From: Linanthus parryae
Lineage: Eukaryota > Streptophyta > Magnoliopsida > Ericales > Polemoniaceae
NCBI GenBank assembly: GCA_023055425.1
Contig: JALGPY010000014.1
Coordinates: forward strand, 11,802,501-11,866,500
Direction of reading: 5' to 3'
DNA length: 64,000 nt
Part shown: positions 36,659 to 49,760 of the stretch, in pieces
Numbering within the stretch: position 1 is the stretch's first letter
How the letters are laid out: each line of letters begins with the position of its first letter
Program-made: the position numbers and the translations under genes
Notes under the pieces: generated by a model
What the model saw: the letters and a program-made list of their open reading frames with translations, nothing else
Databases searched by the model: none
What the model was told of the DNA's origin: nothing

Positions 36659-39630
36659 TGTAACATCCTGCAATTTTATAGGGGTCAAACTATAATTAAT
36701 CATAATTTAGAGATAGTTGTGTAACTTTCCAGTTCAGCAGCGTTTTTTGATATCAGTGCAGCAGGGAATATTTCAAAATTAGAATTCAAGTTGGAACAAT
36801 AATGAAAATATTGAGAATATTTTAGGCTCGGTTACAATTCGGGTTTCGCCAAAACCGTTTAAACCGAACCGATTAATCGTATGTTTCTACTTTATACTTT
36901 ATATTGTATATATAGTTATTATACCTAGGGCTCCTTTTCCTCCTTCGCGTTCGTTGAGTATCTCTTCTAACACCCCTGGGGCTCTGCGGCGCCGAGCGAC
37001 CACCCTCCTACCTCTCCCAATCTTGCCGCCTGAAGCCAGACATCGCCGCCAGAAGCCCCATCGAAATCCGAAATCGCCTGAATCCTTGTCAAAGTCTGAA
37101 GCCCCATCGAATTCTGAAATTTAAATCGCCTAAAGTCCAGGTACCTTCCTCTCACTCCATCTCTTCCCCTTAGCTGGTCACCTCCCTTTTAATATCTCTT
37201 CTGCTTAGCCGGTCTGTTAGCTTCAACTCAAGTCCAAATTGTTTGTGACTGGGATTTTTGGATCTGTTTATATGACCTTCAAAACTGTAATTGTGAATTA
37301 GTATTTAGTTGTTTAGGGCATTTAGGCTGGTGAATTAGCTATTTAGCTTAATTTGATTTAATTTTGAACATTTTTTTTACGGTAAATTTTGAAGTTTTTA
37401 TAACCATCCCTTCAAAAGTTGTGGGATGGTTATAAGGAAATTTCAAGTGTTAGGGCAAGAGTGTAATTTTAAGAAAATTTAGATTTCCCTATAATCCAAC
37501 TTGTACTCTAAGCTTCGGAAAAATTCATATACACCCCTCATGAATTAGTAACAATTTTCATCACCTTCATCATTGATAACTCTCTTTCAGGAGTTATTAT
37601 TATACTTTCCTGGGCATCGAAAAGAGTGCAGGCTGGTCCTGTGTGACTTTTCCAACTTTTCTTCGTCTTTGCGTTTTCTTTTCTCCTCTTCATCTAGATC
37701 CATTCCAAGCATATCCAAGCATCTCATAAGCTCAATTGCAACTCTTTTACCTGAGATACACAACACTAAACAACCCGTGCAATTATCATAGCAAATATGA
37801 GAGAAAAAATGCACAAATAAGCTAGAAACACAACTTTTCACTCTTAGTACTTGTATTAGTCTTATTTCACATGATTTATATGTTATATTTGCACAAATAT
37901 GTGAATTTGACTATTTCTAAGCCTAAGAGTGAAAAGTTATAACGGTTCCGGTATTCGCGCACCACGTGCTATAACGGTTCCTATATACTCGGACGAACGT
38001 GCCGTTATGGTTAAGCTAATTAAGCCGCCATTAATGGGCGCATTAACCACACTACAACGGTCACGTTCTCCAGTATATATAGATCGTCAACCTTTCCATA
38101 CAAAGGAGGACACACTGCCATACGCGGAAGCTCTGCCAAACCTCTGTCTCTCTCTCAGACATTGCTACTGACTTACTCTCTCCCTACACACACCCCTACT
38201 CTTCCTGTGCGATCCTTGATCCGCTACACACGGTGCACACGGAGGTCTCCCTGCCGGAATCTCTTGTGCACAGGGACCTTTATGCAATTTTTCCTAAACT
38301 TCATGGGCTTATTTATAAATAACCAAAACTTGGGGAATTTATTCCTTTCTGCTAACTAGAGACTCTGATTTACTTGAAACCAGTTAATGGAGCATCTAGT
38401 ATTCGGCCAGTATGTGCTCCTCAAACTATCATGTTGGAATATCAAAACTCTAGCATTATGAGTAAGGCCTTAACGGTAGTTATGTGACGTGGGAGTTCTT
38501 CACGAGAGATTCTCATAATGACATTTCTGATGTAAGGGACAAGTTTGACCAATTTTACTCTCTGAAAACCCTAGTTCAGTTAAGTTATATTTGAGGCGTA
38601 AAATAGTAAATTCACAATCTCTTCAGTCAAGCACTCGAATCTTAATGCGGACACGACCTCATGTCTCTGAGACAGTTCTATGACATATGGAATTGAGTTG
38701 AGTCCATCTGGACTTGAATATGACTAATCAGAATGTAACATGGGCTAAGGTGCGGATTAAATAAACTCAAGGGACTTGAGAATAGATAATTATAATTTGA
38801 GATTCAATCTTAAGTAGGGAACTATGTGGCTTAGGAGACTTATGAGACTTGCCGGTTGGGCATAACTGAGGGGGTTCAGGAACAGACAGGGACTGTACTA
38901 ATAAGACTAAAACTGCAGGGGCTAAATAGTCATTTTGGGCTAGAAAGCTTGTTCATTGTACCTCACTAATGAAGACATGTACTAATATGGTAATGTACAT
39001 TTGTATGTGTAGAGGTTGCCGGAATAGAGAATCAGCAGCGTTGATCAGGAGTACTAGGCAGGCTACACGGTATGTATGTGAATGCTTATTTTCTATTAAA
39101 GTGCTGAATTAGATATATGTATGTGTATATGAGTAAGAGGTACAGGAATCATGGAACAACTGAAAGTAGATCATGAACATCTATGTATGCACATAAAACA
39201 TGTGATATGGGTATAATACATGCTTATCTCTGAATACTTGGTTGAGAATTGATTCTCAACTACTCTAGATCTCTGAATGGGCGTTATAGTCTCCGACTCC
39301 CCGGACGTCTAGCTGCTGCGTTGGCGGACACACGTGGGACCCGGTCGGTACATTGCTAGCCCCGGACTGTAGGCAACTAGTACAGTAGTACTACTCTCTA
39401 GCTGACAACCCAGTAGAGGGTGCGCACACTTAAGGCCTAGTCTGTCTTGGTGAATCATTGGATACTGGAATAGGAAACTGAGTTTGGATATGTCATAACT
39501 GAATATTAACTTACATATATACTACTGGTATAACATTCTCTATGATCTTCGATGCGGGTTATGTTATTTGTCTTACGCACTACAAGTCCAGATTATACGT
39601 TTTCAAAACTTTATATATCTACTTCTACTT
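36659..39630 (+). mobile_element. Gypsy LTR and other LTR-like sequence, interrupted
   Basis: It begins TGTAACATCC after the polypurine tract. It is broken at 36819-37402 by a second copy of the hAT leader sequence. 37930-38330 has repeated ATAACGGTTCC, a TATATATAG box (about 38080) and a CT-rich start region, like an LTR promoter. 38380-39630 looks like LTR sequence without coding capacity. I could not fix the 3' end, and more than one element may be present. Confidence 0.4.
36819..37402 (+). mobile_element. Second, partial copy of the 34429 hAT element
   Basis: It is closely similar to 34547-35150, from TTTAGGCTCGGTTACAATTC through the GC-rich leader, AGTCCAG-GTACC donor-like site and TTTAGTTGTTTAGGGCATTT. 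It lacks both hAT termini. It may be a fragment carried inside the gypsy LTR or a truncated insertion. Confidence 0.75.
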
Positions 39631-40029
39631 TGTTTTAATTCTATATAAACTTGGAAGCCCATCATTCGAACAAGAGGAACAACACCACTGCCATCGCCGT
39701 CTCACCACAGTCGAAGCCGCCGAAAGCCCTCTTTGAAGCCACCGATCAAAGCGGCCAATATGTTTCTCTATCTCCTTCGCTCTGTCTACCGGCGGAAAAA
39801 CTTGCCCCCTGTTTGAGTGAAAGTGGGACAGTTGGGTGGGGTTAGGTAGGGTTAAAGGGTGGGGGTGGGCGAAGGGTAGTTTGATAAAAGCTTATGAAAA
39901 ACTTATTAAAAGAGGAAAGTGATATGTTCTTGGCAAAACAGTCCAATACGATGAAAAGTTTCTGGCGAGCGAGATAGATGAAGTATATAACATCATTATA
40001 AGTGATTTTCCATTAAGTTAGCACCTAAT
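39631..40029 (+). other. Spacer with possible captured exon
   Basis: 39650-39850 is GC-rich with an open plus-strand frame of 64 codons (39651-39845) and a TATA-like TCTATATAAAC just before it. I recognise no domain. The stretch may be a first-exon fragment or chance. The rest is unassigned. Confidence 0.3.
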
Positions 40030-40288
40030 TGGCATTTCGCTACCCTTTTTACCTCCTCTTTTTACACATGGCCATGTTCTTCTTTTCTCCACTTGACAGG
40101 CTCTTTAATACTTAGCATTGAACTCGGTGCTCAGTCTACTGAAACATAAACAATCCTTCACATTATTATAGACAACAGAGAGAGTCCATGCTCTTAGGAG
40201 TAACATACATAAGAATCTACATCAGACACACATAAATTTACAGAGAGAGAGGCCAAGCTCTTAAGTTAACACAGTACATGAATCAACA

Positions 40289-43200
40289 TCAGGCAAGATA
40301 CATTACATGGCTTTGTCTAAGGTTAGACCTTGCCTTGTCAAACTCCGCCTTGGCGTCATCCAGTTCCGCTTCCTTCTGCTGTTGAATCTTCACCGCCGCA
40401 TCCGCCTCAACAGACACAACTTCAAAACTCACCTCAGATTCCCACTTATCTTTGCTGATCAGATCAAACCAAGTCCTGATCACCACGTTCTCAGCCTTGC
40501 AACAGTCCAGGTCTTCCTCGGCATGAGCCAGCATCTCCCTCAGCCTGGTCGCTTCCTTTTCCAGCTTTTCCAGATGCTGATCTGAAGCATCTAGATCGAC
40601 TTGTGTCTCTGAATGACGACGAGTCACCTCTTCTACCCGCTGTTTTTTGCATTTCTGCCTCTCAACAAGCTCAAAAGAGGTCCTGTCGCTGTTAACAGAC
40701 TCTTCCGCTTCTGCCAGAGATTTCGCTTTCTTGATGAATTCATGCACTTTTTCTTTGAAGGGTTGGTATTGAACTGATAAATTCTCTAGAATGCGGAAAG
40801 TAAGAGCAGCTTCGTCGGCCAAGAACTCGTGTTCATGGAAATCAGTGGATTCTAGCTGCGACAGAAGTTTATTCTGAAGCTGTGTGGCAAACCCTGAAAC
40901 TTCCTCTGCAATTTTACTTCCAGGTGAAACCTTTACAGGAGGCGTATCGGCCGATCCCCTCAATTCATTGCAAGTCAACTGGGGGGCATCAATGGGGTCA
41001 AAATTAGGTAAAAGACCTGTACAAGCAGAAAATATACTGGATTATTGCCGCTACCGTCGCAGTGACACAAATGTCCGTGTCCACGTAGAACCGTAGAAGT
41101 GTATGAAGTAAACAGCATAAAGCCCCCAAAAGCACCAAAAGCGCAAAGTAGTAGTTAAGACTTGAGTTTAAATTATAGTCAGGGGAGAGGGCTGGGTGGG
41201 TTGCCGGCCTGGTGGGGGAGGGGGCTGGGCAGGTTCAAGTGGGGGTCCGAATTTCATTAATAATATAATATATTTAAATTTGTTAATGAGGGGGACGGGC
41301 TGAACCGGACCGGATTGAGAGGGGGCGGGACGGTTCCTCCGCACTAAAATCCTACCCGGGCGGGTTAGTGTCTTATTGAGGTCGTCGGGGCCGGGCTGGG
41401 TTATGGAGTGGGAGGGGCCCGGCTGGGGCGCATTAGGAGGAAAAGGAGACGGGACGGGCCAGTTTGTACCGTTGGTTGGCCCCTTTGACACCACAAATTA
41501 TAGGCCTTGCTTGGGTAGGAGATATGAAACAACGGAAAATGAGGTTTGACTGTGTTTGGGTGATGCCGGAATCTTGGCAACGGAAGGGGTGGCTATTAGC
41601 AGGTAGTTATCCACTGCCCTAGGCGTCTTGATGGTTGAAAATTCTACAGGTTAGTAGGCCATTTACTTGTACCTTTCAATCTTCAGCTCCCCACTCTGCA
41701 AAGCAGGCTTAGAACACAGCTGCATACATGGATTTGAGGACAAAGCAACCTACGGAGATGACTGCGGCGAACGGCAGTGAGGTTTTAGAACAATTTCATC
41801 TATCCGCTAAACCAAGCTATAACATTAAGTCATTAACAAAACTAGCTGAAACAACAAGCAATATACAATCAAAGTTGGCTTTTAAAAACAATTTGAGATC
41901 TAAGTAGGTTTGATCACACTTACCACAAGGGGAAGGCTTAGGCTGAGCAAATTGTAGACCTTGAGAAGGCAAATGTACTTCCAGATAATTATGCGACAAT
42001 GGCACTGGCGAGATAGGTAGTTGAACAGCTTCAGATGAGGACACTATGGAAGAAGTATCTGCAGCAACTAAAAACAAAAACAAGCTGGTAAACACAATGA
42101 AGACAACAATGTAGCTGCTTGTAAGTAAGAAGAACCAACTAATTATTTAACAGCATATGATATTAAAACAAGAGAGACCTCCCAATGATGAATCTTCAGC
42201 AAGAGCAATATCCCTACAAAATTCCATTTGCCTATGATGAACCCAAGCTTCTGATGCCAAACCACTAACTCTTCGGGAACTAGCGATAGTTTCCTCTGCG
42301 GCAAGGTTATCTACCATAGCAATTGATAGCTGCTGGCACTTACTAGCGGAGCCAAGAGTCAATTCATTCTCCTTTGGAGCTCCATGCCGCAGGCGTTTAT
42401 GCCTTCGCAAAGGCACGTCTAGGGTGGCTTCGCCTGCCTCGATATCCCCATCCTCAGCCATGACACTGTCTGAAGGGCTACTATTACCACTGTTGGTTAA
42501 TGTAGACTGAGGAGAACTGATATTTCCATCGAGGTCAGGAAGATAAGCTTCAAGCAGTTCATCGGGAAGATAATTGTCATCTCCCTGTATACAACTCGAG
42601 TTATGAGATGATTAGCAAATTCACAGTGAGATTTCAAAATGGAATCAACCGAAGACATAAATACTGAAGAGAACATGTTTAGAGAGTCTGAGAGAGCTAG
42701 GTGACAGTCTGACACTACTTTCCAGCTGAATTAAAAATTTGAATCACTACATCTTTTGTTAAGAATAGAATCCCGCATCTTAACCAAATATGTGTTGGAA
42801 GTCCCAACTCGCAACTACAAGAACAATGAATACACCAAAAATAGTATTAAAATGCAGCATGTTATATCTACAATTCTAAGATGGACCAAGAACGAAAAGG
42901 GTGTTCTGTCAAGTTCGGATTTCCATCAAGTCAATCCATCACAGTGAGGATTTACTTTTACATGCAGAAGTTAACCAAAAAAAGGTGAAATCTAGTATTT
43001 ACTCCAGCACAATGACATTACTGTTGATGCAGGCGTCAAATGACAAAACCAGCTAATCAGGAAAGAGAAGGCAACAAAAAGAATTTAAGAGCTGATAAAA
43101 CAATACAAATACAGTAAAAAGCGGCTGAAATTGAACCTAGGTAAGCGAGAACTATTTTGATTGATCTAAATTCAGGTCTTGAACAAAGAAGTGCAAGGGA

Positions 43201-46200
43201 ACTTGGCGCAACATTCAGAAAGTTGTATACTCCCCCCCCCCCCCCCCCAAGACTCTAAGGGTAGTATAATCATATAATGTATGGCTCGTGTCGGCACTCG
43301 GCAACGGATACAAAACGTGGATAAGATGAAAAAAACTTTTGATCCCAAGAATTTGTTTGCTGGAAGATTAGTTGCTGTGCATATCGCTTTAATGAAGTCA
43401 ACTGTGTACACCCACGATACTTGTGACATGTAGACAAACAAAAATAGTGCCATCTTAAAGAATACACAGTAAAAACATATATGCAATCCTCCTTACATCT
43501 GTCAGCAGTGGTTTGTCGCCTTTCTCATGAAAATGAATCAATGTAGACAGAGGTGATCTGTAAGATTCATCTTCGTGTTCCTGTTGAGAATAACATGCAG
43601 TGAACGTGTTAAAATACAAAATTTCACCAGAATAAGTAGGAAAGCTTAACATATTCTCCAGACGAAACGATTTCTAGTAAGCACAATTGAGGTTGACAGA
43701 GTGAGGTTTAGAACAAATTGTGTAAATACATTGCATACAAATCTTGCATTACAAAAGAATATAGGCGTGTTCATGTTTCAGATGTTGCTGACAGCCGACA
43801 TATCCAATAAACCTTGAAAAATTATCATACTCAGACGTAACTGACGATAAAAATAGTCTTCTATATCTACTTTGCAAGTGACTCTTCAACCCTACCTTTA
43901 AATTTCTCTAAGACAAGAGTCACGAGTTGGAGAATATGTAACATTGGACTTTCAAGGTGAAGTGGTTGAGACATACTTTTAAATAAATCCCAAATAATAT
44001 TAATATAAATATATATATATATATTCACACAAATGATAAAAATAATATTAACAAAAATAACAAAAAACACTTTTATTCGGAAAAATAACGATTACAAGTA
44101 CAAGAAAATCAGTAATTAAACACTATTTCAAACGAGAAATAGTCGAACGGTACTAAAACACACAAAATAGTGCATAAACTAAATTAACAACGATTACAAG
44201 AAGTGTTCATTCGTTATCCGAAGGGATCGAAGTTTGCTACGGGCACATAGGTCAACCTCCGGAAGGACATCCAAATAAATATTTAATAAATATAATTACT
44301 AATTATCACAAAAACAAGATATATCAAATTGACAACGAAATAAAATGACGATAATTTTTCGTAAATATTTTGTTCAATATCGAAACAATAATATTTATTT
44401 TTTTATAACGAAAATTATAATTTAAAATATACTAATCATAATTAAAAACACATAATAAAATAGCATTAAGTGTAAAAGTACCCAAAAGTTGTCTTCTCAA
44501 AAAATATATCCCAAATTGGATTAATTAGCTACCATGGAGGGGGGAGGGGGAGGAGGATGTTAATTGTTAGGAGGGAAATGCACCCTAACCATGCCTAACC
44601 CATGCCTAAAATCTCCCCCACCTTCCCCCTCCCTCCTCATGGTTTAAGATGCTCTAACGAGATCATTCATCACGGATATAAAATATTTATAACATTTTGC
44701 ACCTCAAAATATTTAACAGCAAGGATCTTTCCTGATAATATAAGCTTAACTGAAACAAACTTCGTCCAAAAATGTTATTTGAAGACACAGAAAGCAAGCC
44801 ATCCTGAAGAAGACATACAAAAAACATTAGGATTTAGCTGTCCTTACATCTGGTAGCTTCGGATCCTGAACTATCTCGTGACAGTCAGTCAGAGTAGAGG
44901 TAAGAGAAGTGTTGGTACTTTCTGATTGATTGGTTGGACCATCCAATGGGATTTTTTCATCACAAGCTCCGTGTCCCTGTTAAGAATAACATGCAATCAA
45001 CACATGAATGATACAACCTCTCACCAGAATCAGTTTATGAATTTAACAAATTTTCTAGAGGAACAAAAAGGTAGCTGCACGAGTGCTGTTCACAATTGAT
45101 AGCATACAGAAGATTATAGCAATTTAACTAAATGCACACAAGTCCTGTGCTTGCCAATCCTGGAGAAACCCAAGACAGAAGAATATTGAAAATGTTCAGA
45201 CTTCAGATCGATGATAATTGGTGCTGACAGTGCCCAATAACCTGTTAAAGAAGATCATTCTCGGAGGACCAAACACTGAAAGATACAATAAACCTCTCTG
45301 TCAACTTCATGACCTCGCCTATTCCAAACAATCAAATTATCATAATCCAATAAACGAAGTCCGTAAACAGGGCCAATGAGTGACTTTCCTAACCCTGTTT
45401 TGTTACCTCTTCAAAGACAAAAGCACACGCACAAGTCGAAAACTGTGCAAGATAATCCAATGGTGTTTGGGGCTTTTGGCCTAATTCTACAAGCTAGGCA
45501 CCCGATCGAGGTGGCATGCCCCCAGATGTCAATTTTTCAGGAAGAGTTTTTCTTAAAACCTAAAATAGTACTCCTAATGCCTTAAGCAGAAATCATTAAT
45601 TAGGATAAGTCATAGCACATAACAACATCAAAATGTAAGGGACTCGAACCAAACCGTAAAATGAGGTCCATGTTTCGAACCCTTACAGAAGTAGGCTAGA
45701 AAATATGATTTATATATGATGTCAGGGTAAAACATGATTTATATGATGTTCTATGTAATTGGCCAAAAAAACACCCTTTTGAATTTTGCATTGTTTGGAT
45801 AAGAACAAGAACTTTAGCTCCCAAACAGGACAAATGTAGCTTTAGGGGTTGAAAGTGACTGATGTATTAACTGAATTAGGTGAAGATTTTCACCAGTGAG
45901 GACCACAACCAACATGTGATACAGTGATAGAACCCAGGACAGGAAAGTAAACCTAAATCCTTCTAAAAACTGTATGTTGTTGCCATCACAAGATTTTTTT
46001 TTTGATAAGAAAAAACTTCCCCATTTTGTTAGCCTGGTGTTTGATTGAAGAAGCTCTGAGATCATCATGTGGTCATTGTCATGAAAACAACAAATTAAAT
46101 CCCAACAGCCAAATAACATATCATCATATACTAAGTGCATGTTTGGCATCGTTGATTTGGATTAAAAATCGGTATCTTTTCAACAATTTTGTTTGTTATG

Positions 46201-47041
46201 CTTGCAGATGTTAATCTGATAATCTGCAGATTAAAACAATCTTTGTGCAATTGTAGAATCTCCAAAATTGGGGATTATGCAGATTAAAATCTCTAAAAAA
46301 ATAATTTTAATATTTTTTTTACATTAGCATAATCACAGTTCAGTTATAAACATGTGTATTCAATTGCTTGACTTTGAAGCTATTTTAATTTTGTCAAATG
46401 GATCAAGTTAGTGATCTATAATTTCAGCTCATACCAAACAGATTCTGATTATAAGTTAAGTTGGATTTTCTTTTCAGATTATTTTCATCAGATTATTGAG
46501 ATTTTCACCTGCTATCAAACAGCCTCTAAGTTTTAGCTAATCTTTCAGAGAAATTTTCAGGAAAAACTTGTTTCTCCTACCTTCCTAACGAGACAGACGT
46601 AGAACTTCCCTACAATCCGGCACGGTCCAGCACCACACTTGCAAACAGGTCGCTCACCGACGTCCTCCTCCTTCAGATCATTACACCACATAAAGAATTT
46701 ACAGCCTCTCGCCTAACCAAAAATCAAATTCACAAATTCACTGAAAACGAGAGTGATAGAAGAAAAGAGAACAAATGTTGAAATTGAAGAGCAATAAAAC
46801 GTACAGCGTACGCCACACAGCGGTAGTACTTCCAGCCAGGGTGCTTTGAAGTGGGGCCGGCAACGCCGACGAAGCAGGGGCCGGCGTCGCAACGACGGCA
46901 GTCGATGACGGGGAGGCCGTGATCGGCCGGTGACTTAAGCGGTGAAGGTCGGCGTGAGGTGATGTTAGGGCAGTTTTGGGCCCAGTGGCCTATCTCGTTA
47001 CAGCTGAAGCATTTACCGGTTGATTGACCGGGAGAGGCCAT
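40289..47041 (-). CDS. CCHC/GRF zinc-finger coiled-coil protein, gene B
   Basis: The minus-strand exons are 47041-46805, 46712-46581, 44976-44848, 43580-43497, 42584-42179, 42067-41924 and 41016-40289. They have GT-AG borders and total 1860 nt, 619 residues, with no internal stop. The domain order is that of gene A: CCHC knuckle (CFSCNEIGHWAQNC), GRF finger, second partial GRF, duplicated 43-residue unit, basic segment, coiled coil. Differences are all in frame. Exon 4 is 45 nt shorter, so its unit loses its first third. Exon 5 is 45 nt shorter and exon 6 is 48 nt shorter. Upstream of the ATG the frame is closed by stops in a T-rich run, so the longer N-terminus of gene A cannot be made. Frame-keeping indels suggest selection for function. 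Its role is unknown. Confidence 0.85.
43232..43248. repeat. Poly(C) run of 17
   Basis: This is an uninterrupted C17 tract in intron 4 of gene B, absent from gene A. On the transcribed sense it is G17, which could form G-rich structure. It may also be a sequencing-length artefact. Confidence 0.9.
43978..44657. mobile_element. Insertion block in gene B intron 3
   Basis: Gene A and gene B introns align up to AGTGGTTGAGACAT and again from GATC.TTCATCACG. Between these, B has about 680 bp that A lacks. It is AT-rich with a (AT)n run near 44010. It ends in opposed GGAGGGGG / CCCCCTCC stretches and a right end that reversed reads GTTAGAGCATCTTAAACC, a common MITE-like terminus. The borders and class are uncertain. 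Confidence 0.45.
46136..46522. mobile_element. MITE-like insertion in gene B intron 2
   Basis: The left GCATGTTTGGCATC and the right end reversed GGCTGTTTGATAGC are inverted termini of the GGCTGTTTGG type seen in hAT/Harbinger MITEs. CTAAG occurs at both edges. The gene A intron has a pair of fold-back repeats at the same point. Confidence 0.6.
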
Positions 47042-47370
47042 GGTTGCGGCGACGGCGAGTAACGGTGTGTGAGTGGGGAGAGAGATGGAAGGAGGAGGAG
47101 GAAGGGTTGTGGAAGAATTGGACCCAACGCTTTTTTTTTAGTTTTTTTAGTTTTTTTTTTGAGAAGCGTGTGAGAGACTAGTCTACTGTAGAGAAGTGAC
47201 TAATGGAGGAAAGAAAAAGGCGGATTCTCAGAGATTGTGTGAGAGAAAGTCCATTGTCATCTCTTCTCCTCTGGTCATCATTTCATTTCTGTGGAAAGTT
47301 TTGCCCTACACAAATTGCACCACATCCATTTATTAATGGTATGTTGTCATACTATATTTTTTTCTTTTGA

Positions 47371-47841
47371 GAGACCCAAATATTTTTTTTAACACAGAAA
47401 CCCATATATTATAAAAGCCTCAAGGAGTAACAAAAATGGAATTTACATTTCACTAATCCAATCTGGGGAAATATCTAACCAAACTACTTATGGGTGCTTC
47501 TTTCTGAAGTCCGCTAGGAGGTGAGTCGCCTTGTTGCTCTTTCGCCTGATGAAAACAAAATGATAGTTGACATACGCCCATACTACTTAGTACTTACTTT
47601 ATGTTAAACTTTTTATATCTTTTTTAGCATAGACTTTTTCAAGTTATCGTGGACCTTGTGATTAATTTATCTAGTGCAGTTTGGTATTGCATATTTTAAA
47701 CTATACTGTACAGGATTAGAATCTAACTTCTTGAACAATACAATTTAAGTCAACACAAAATTTAAGCAAAAGATATGTGCATATTATAATAAAATATGTG
47801 TAACTGTTGGCTGAAATCTTTAAAAAATAATGTAATTTGTA
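47371..47841. other. Intergenic; nothing recognised
   Basis: AT-rich sequence upstream of gene B beyond the duplicated segment. No gene or element was supported. Confidence 0.5.
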
Positions 47842-48093
47842 CTAATTCCGTTTCTTCTCTATCACACCGGTTTGACTTTTTAATTCGTATGTGAGTCACT
47901 TTGACCGGGATATTTGGATCGCAAAACGATGCGATTCTTTGATAATTTTTTCACCATGTTATAGAGCAATTTTAACTCTACAACACCGTGAAAAAATTAT
48001 TACAAAATTGTATTGTTTTGCTACACAAATCACCGGGTCAAAGTCACCAAATGAATAATGACAAAAATCAAACCGATGTGGAAAGGGAGGTAG
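47842..48093. mobile_element. Stowaway MITE (252 bp)
   Basis: Ends CTAATTCCGTTTC and, reversed, CTACCTCCCTTTCC. The flanking dinucleotide is TA on both sides (47840-47841 and 48094-48095). The interior shares GGTTTGACTTTTTAA, AAAACGATG and CACCGGGTCAAAGT with the element at 54702-54961, so they are one family. Confidence 0.85.
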
Positions 48094-48095
48094 TA

Positions 48096-49047
48096 TTTGG
48101 TATGATCATAATTCATTAATAGGTGGAGGAATTGATGTATTCGAGTTGATGACTAAAAAACGTAATAAATTTTGTCAGATGAATCAGATTAATAATCTAT
48201 AACTTCAGCTCATGCTGCACATCATATATTATTTTCAGCTCAACTGAATTTTATACCAATATTATTTCAGCCAATCTTTCTGATTTTCAATTGATATCAA
48301 ACATGATTCTAAAAAGAATTGTGTTGTAAGCTCAAACAAAACCATTAGTGTCGTACTCTCAAAACACACAATTGCTTCACAGAAAGTTGAGTTGTCTTGT
48401 CATAGTTTTCCCCCGAGGAAAGTTTTGTTCAAGCCTCGCTGCTCAGTTTCGAGGTTGAGTCTTCCTTCCTCCAGTCTCTCTCCCCTATTAATCTTCTTCT
48501 ACATCACGACACCGTAATACAAGTCAGTCCCAGCTCTTGCCCATCATTGAGCTGGGACACGGGAATTAAGAAATGGTGCATAAAGTCCAAAATGCCGTGC
48601 TGTTTAACAAGAATTACCAAAACATCACATCAACAGTAAAAGTTCTGTTGATGTGATTAAAATTATGAAAACCCACCAAAAGTTCCCTCCAAACAGCAAA
48701 AACATCTAATTAAACCAGTGAAAATTTGAATTGTGGAGCCAAAACCTTGAAACCTCCACAATTCATACAAATAGCAGCGCATTGGTTCTAATCTGCCCAG
48801 ATAACATATTGTTCTTCATGAAGAGGAGATGAACTTCATGAAGAACTTAGGAATTACATATTTTAAATAAAAGAAGGAAGAAGAAGAAGTAGAAGAAGCA
48901 GCAGCAACAGCTCCTCATTCTTGTTTCCTCATTCGGGTTTCTTCACCACTTGCACAGTTCCAGCAAGAACAGCTTCAGTAGCAGCTCCGATCCAGGTTTG
49001 TTGATTTTGCTTACTACCTGCACAAAAAAAGCAAGTTAGTGAATTAA
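48096..49047. other. 5' flank of the mariner transposase gene
   Basis: About 48300-49047 is the likely 5' region of the mariner element that carries the transposase frame: AT-rich, then an (AGAAG)n-like stretch near 48870. I could not find its terminal inverted repeat. 48096-48300 is unassigned. Confidence 0.35.
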
Positions 49048-49760
49048 ATGGCATCGACAAACATAAAAATAACTTGGGAGCAGAGACATTCAATTAAAAA
49101 TTATATACTCCATGGGTGTACAAATATGAAGCCACAAAAGGGTTTGATGACAAATGCTGCTACCAAGTTTGAAGTGCATAGGTCAACTATATATGAAATC
49201 TGGAAAACAATGCAAAAGGCTTATGGAGATGAAGTTTACATGGACGTCAAAACCCATCAAAAAGGAAATCTAGTGCCGAGGGAAGTGCTGGAGTTGGAGA
49301 AGTTCTTATTGATCCCAGCAGATGAAAGGCACACCATTCGTCAACTAGCAGGTACACTAGTTTGCTTTGTGTTCATCAATTCTCAGATTTTTGCAAAATT
49401 TTATCATCATTGAATTGTGTGTGTGAGTGCGGAGCTAAAACTCTAATCATAATCCAACAATTAATGCGGTTATTTGTTCAATTTGCAGACAAATATGAAG
49501 TAAGTAAATCAAAAATAGGAAGATGGGTGAAGGAAGGCATATTGAAGAGTCGGTCTGCAAAAATACATCCAGCTATTTCTGATCAGCATAAGTTAAATAG
49601 ACTCAAATGGTGTCTTCAACATCTTCAAATCAATGAGGAAGGTATCATTTCATACAAGAGTCAAAGCCAAACTATACACATTGATGAGAAGTGGTTTTAC
49701 ATGACTATGTTGAATGAAAAATTCATACTTCTACCGGAAGAAGAGATGCCATACAAAGAT
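49048..49760 (+). pseudogene. Mariner-like transposase, truncated
   Basis: Two exons join in frame across a 137-bp intron (49352-49488, GT...AG): 49048-49351 and 49489 onward. The first exon has a helix-turn-helix-like region (AATKFEVHRSTIYEIWKTM). The second has VSKSKIGRWVKEG and the first catalytic block HIDEKWFYMT, typical of plant mariner (DD39D) transposases. The alignment to the family stops at PEEEMPYK (about 49760), where sequence from a copia element begins in the opposite sense. The second and third catalytic Asp blocks are missing, so it is inactive. Confidence 0.85.

Larger units (their letters stand above)
40030..47370. repeat. Segmental duplication, copy B (gene B plus flanks)
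   Basis: Same orientation as copy A, about 16 kb away. It lacks the Mutator-like element, the short intron 6 MITE and the long GA run. It gains a MITE in intron 2 and a 680-bp block in intron 3. Sequence identity over exons appears high but has not been computed. Confidence 0.9.
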
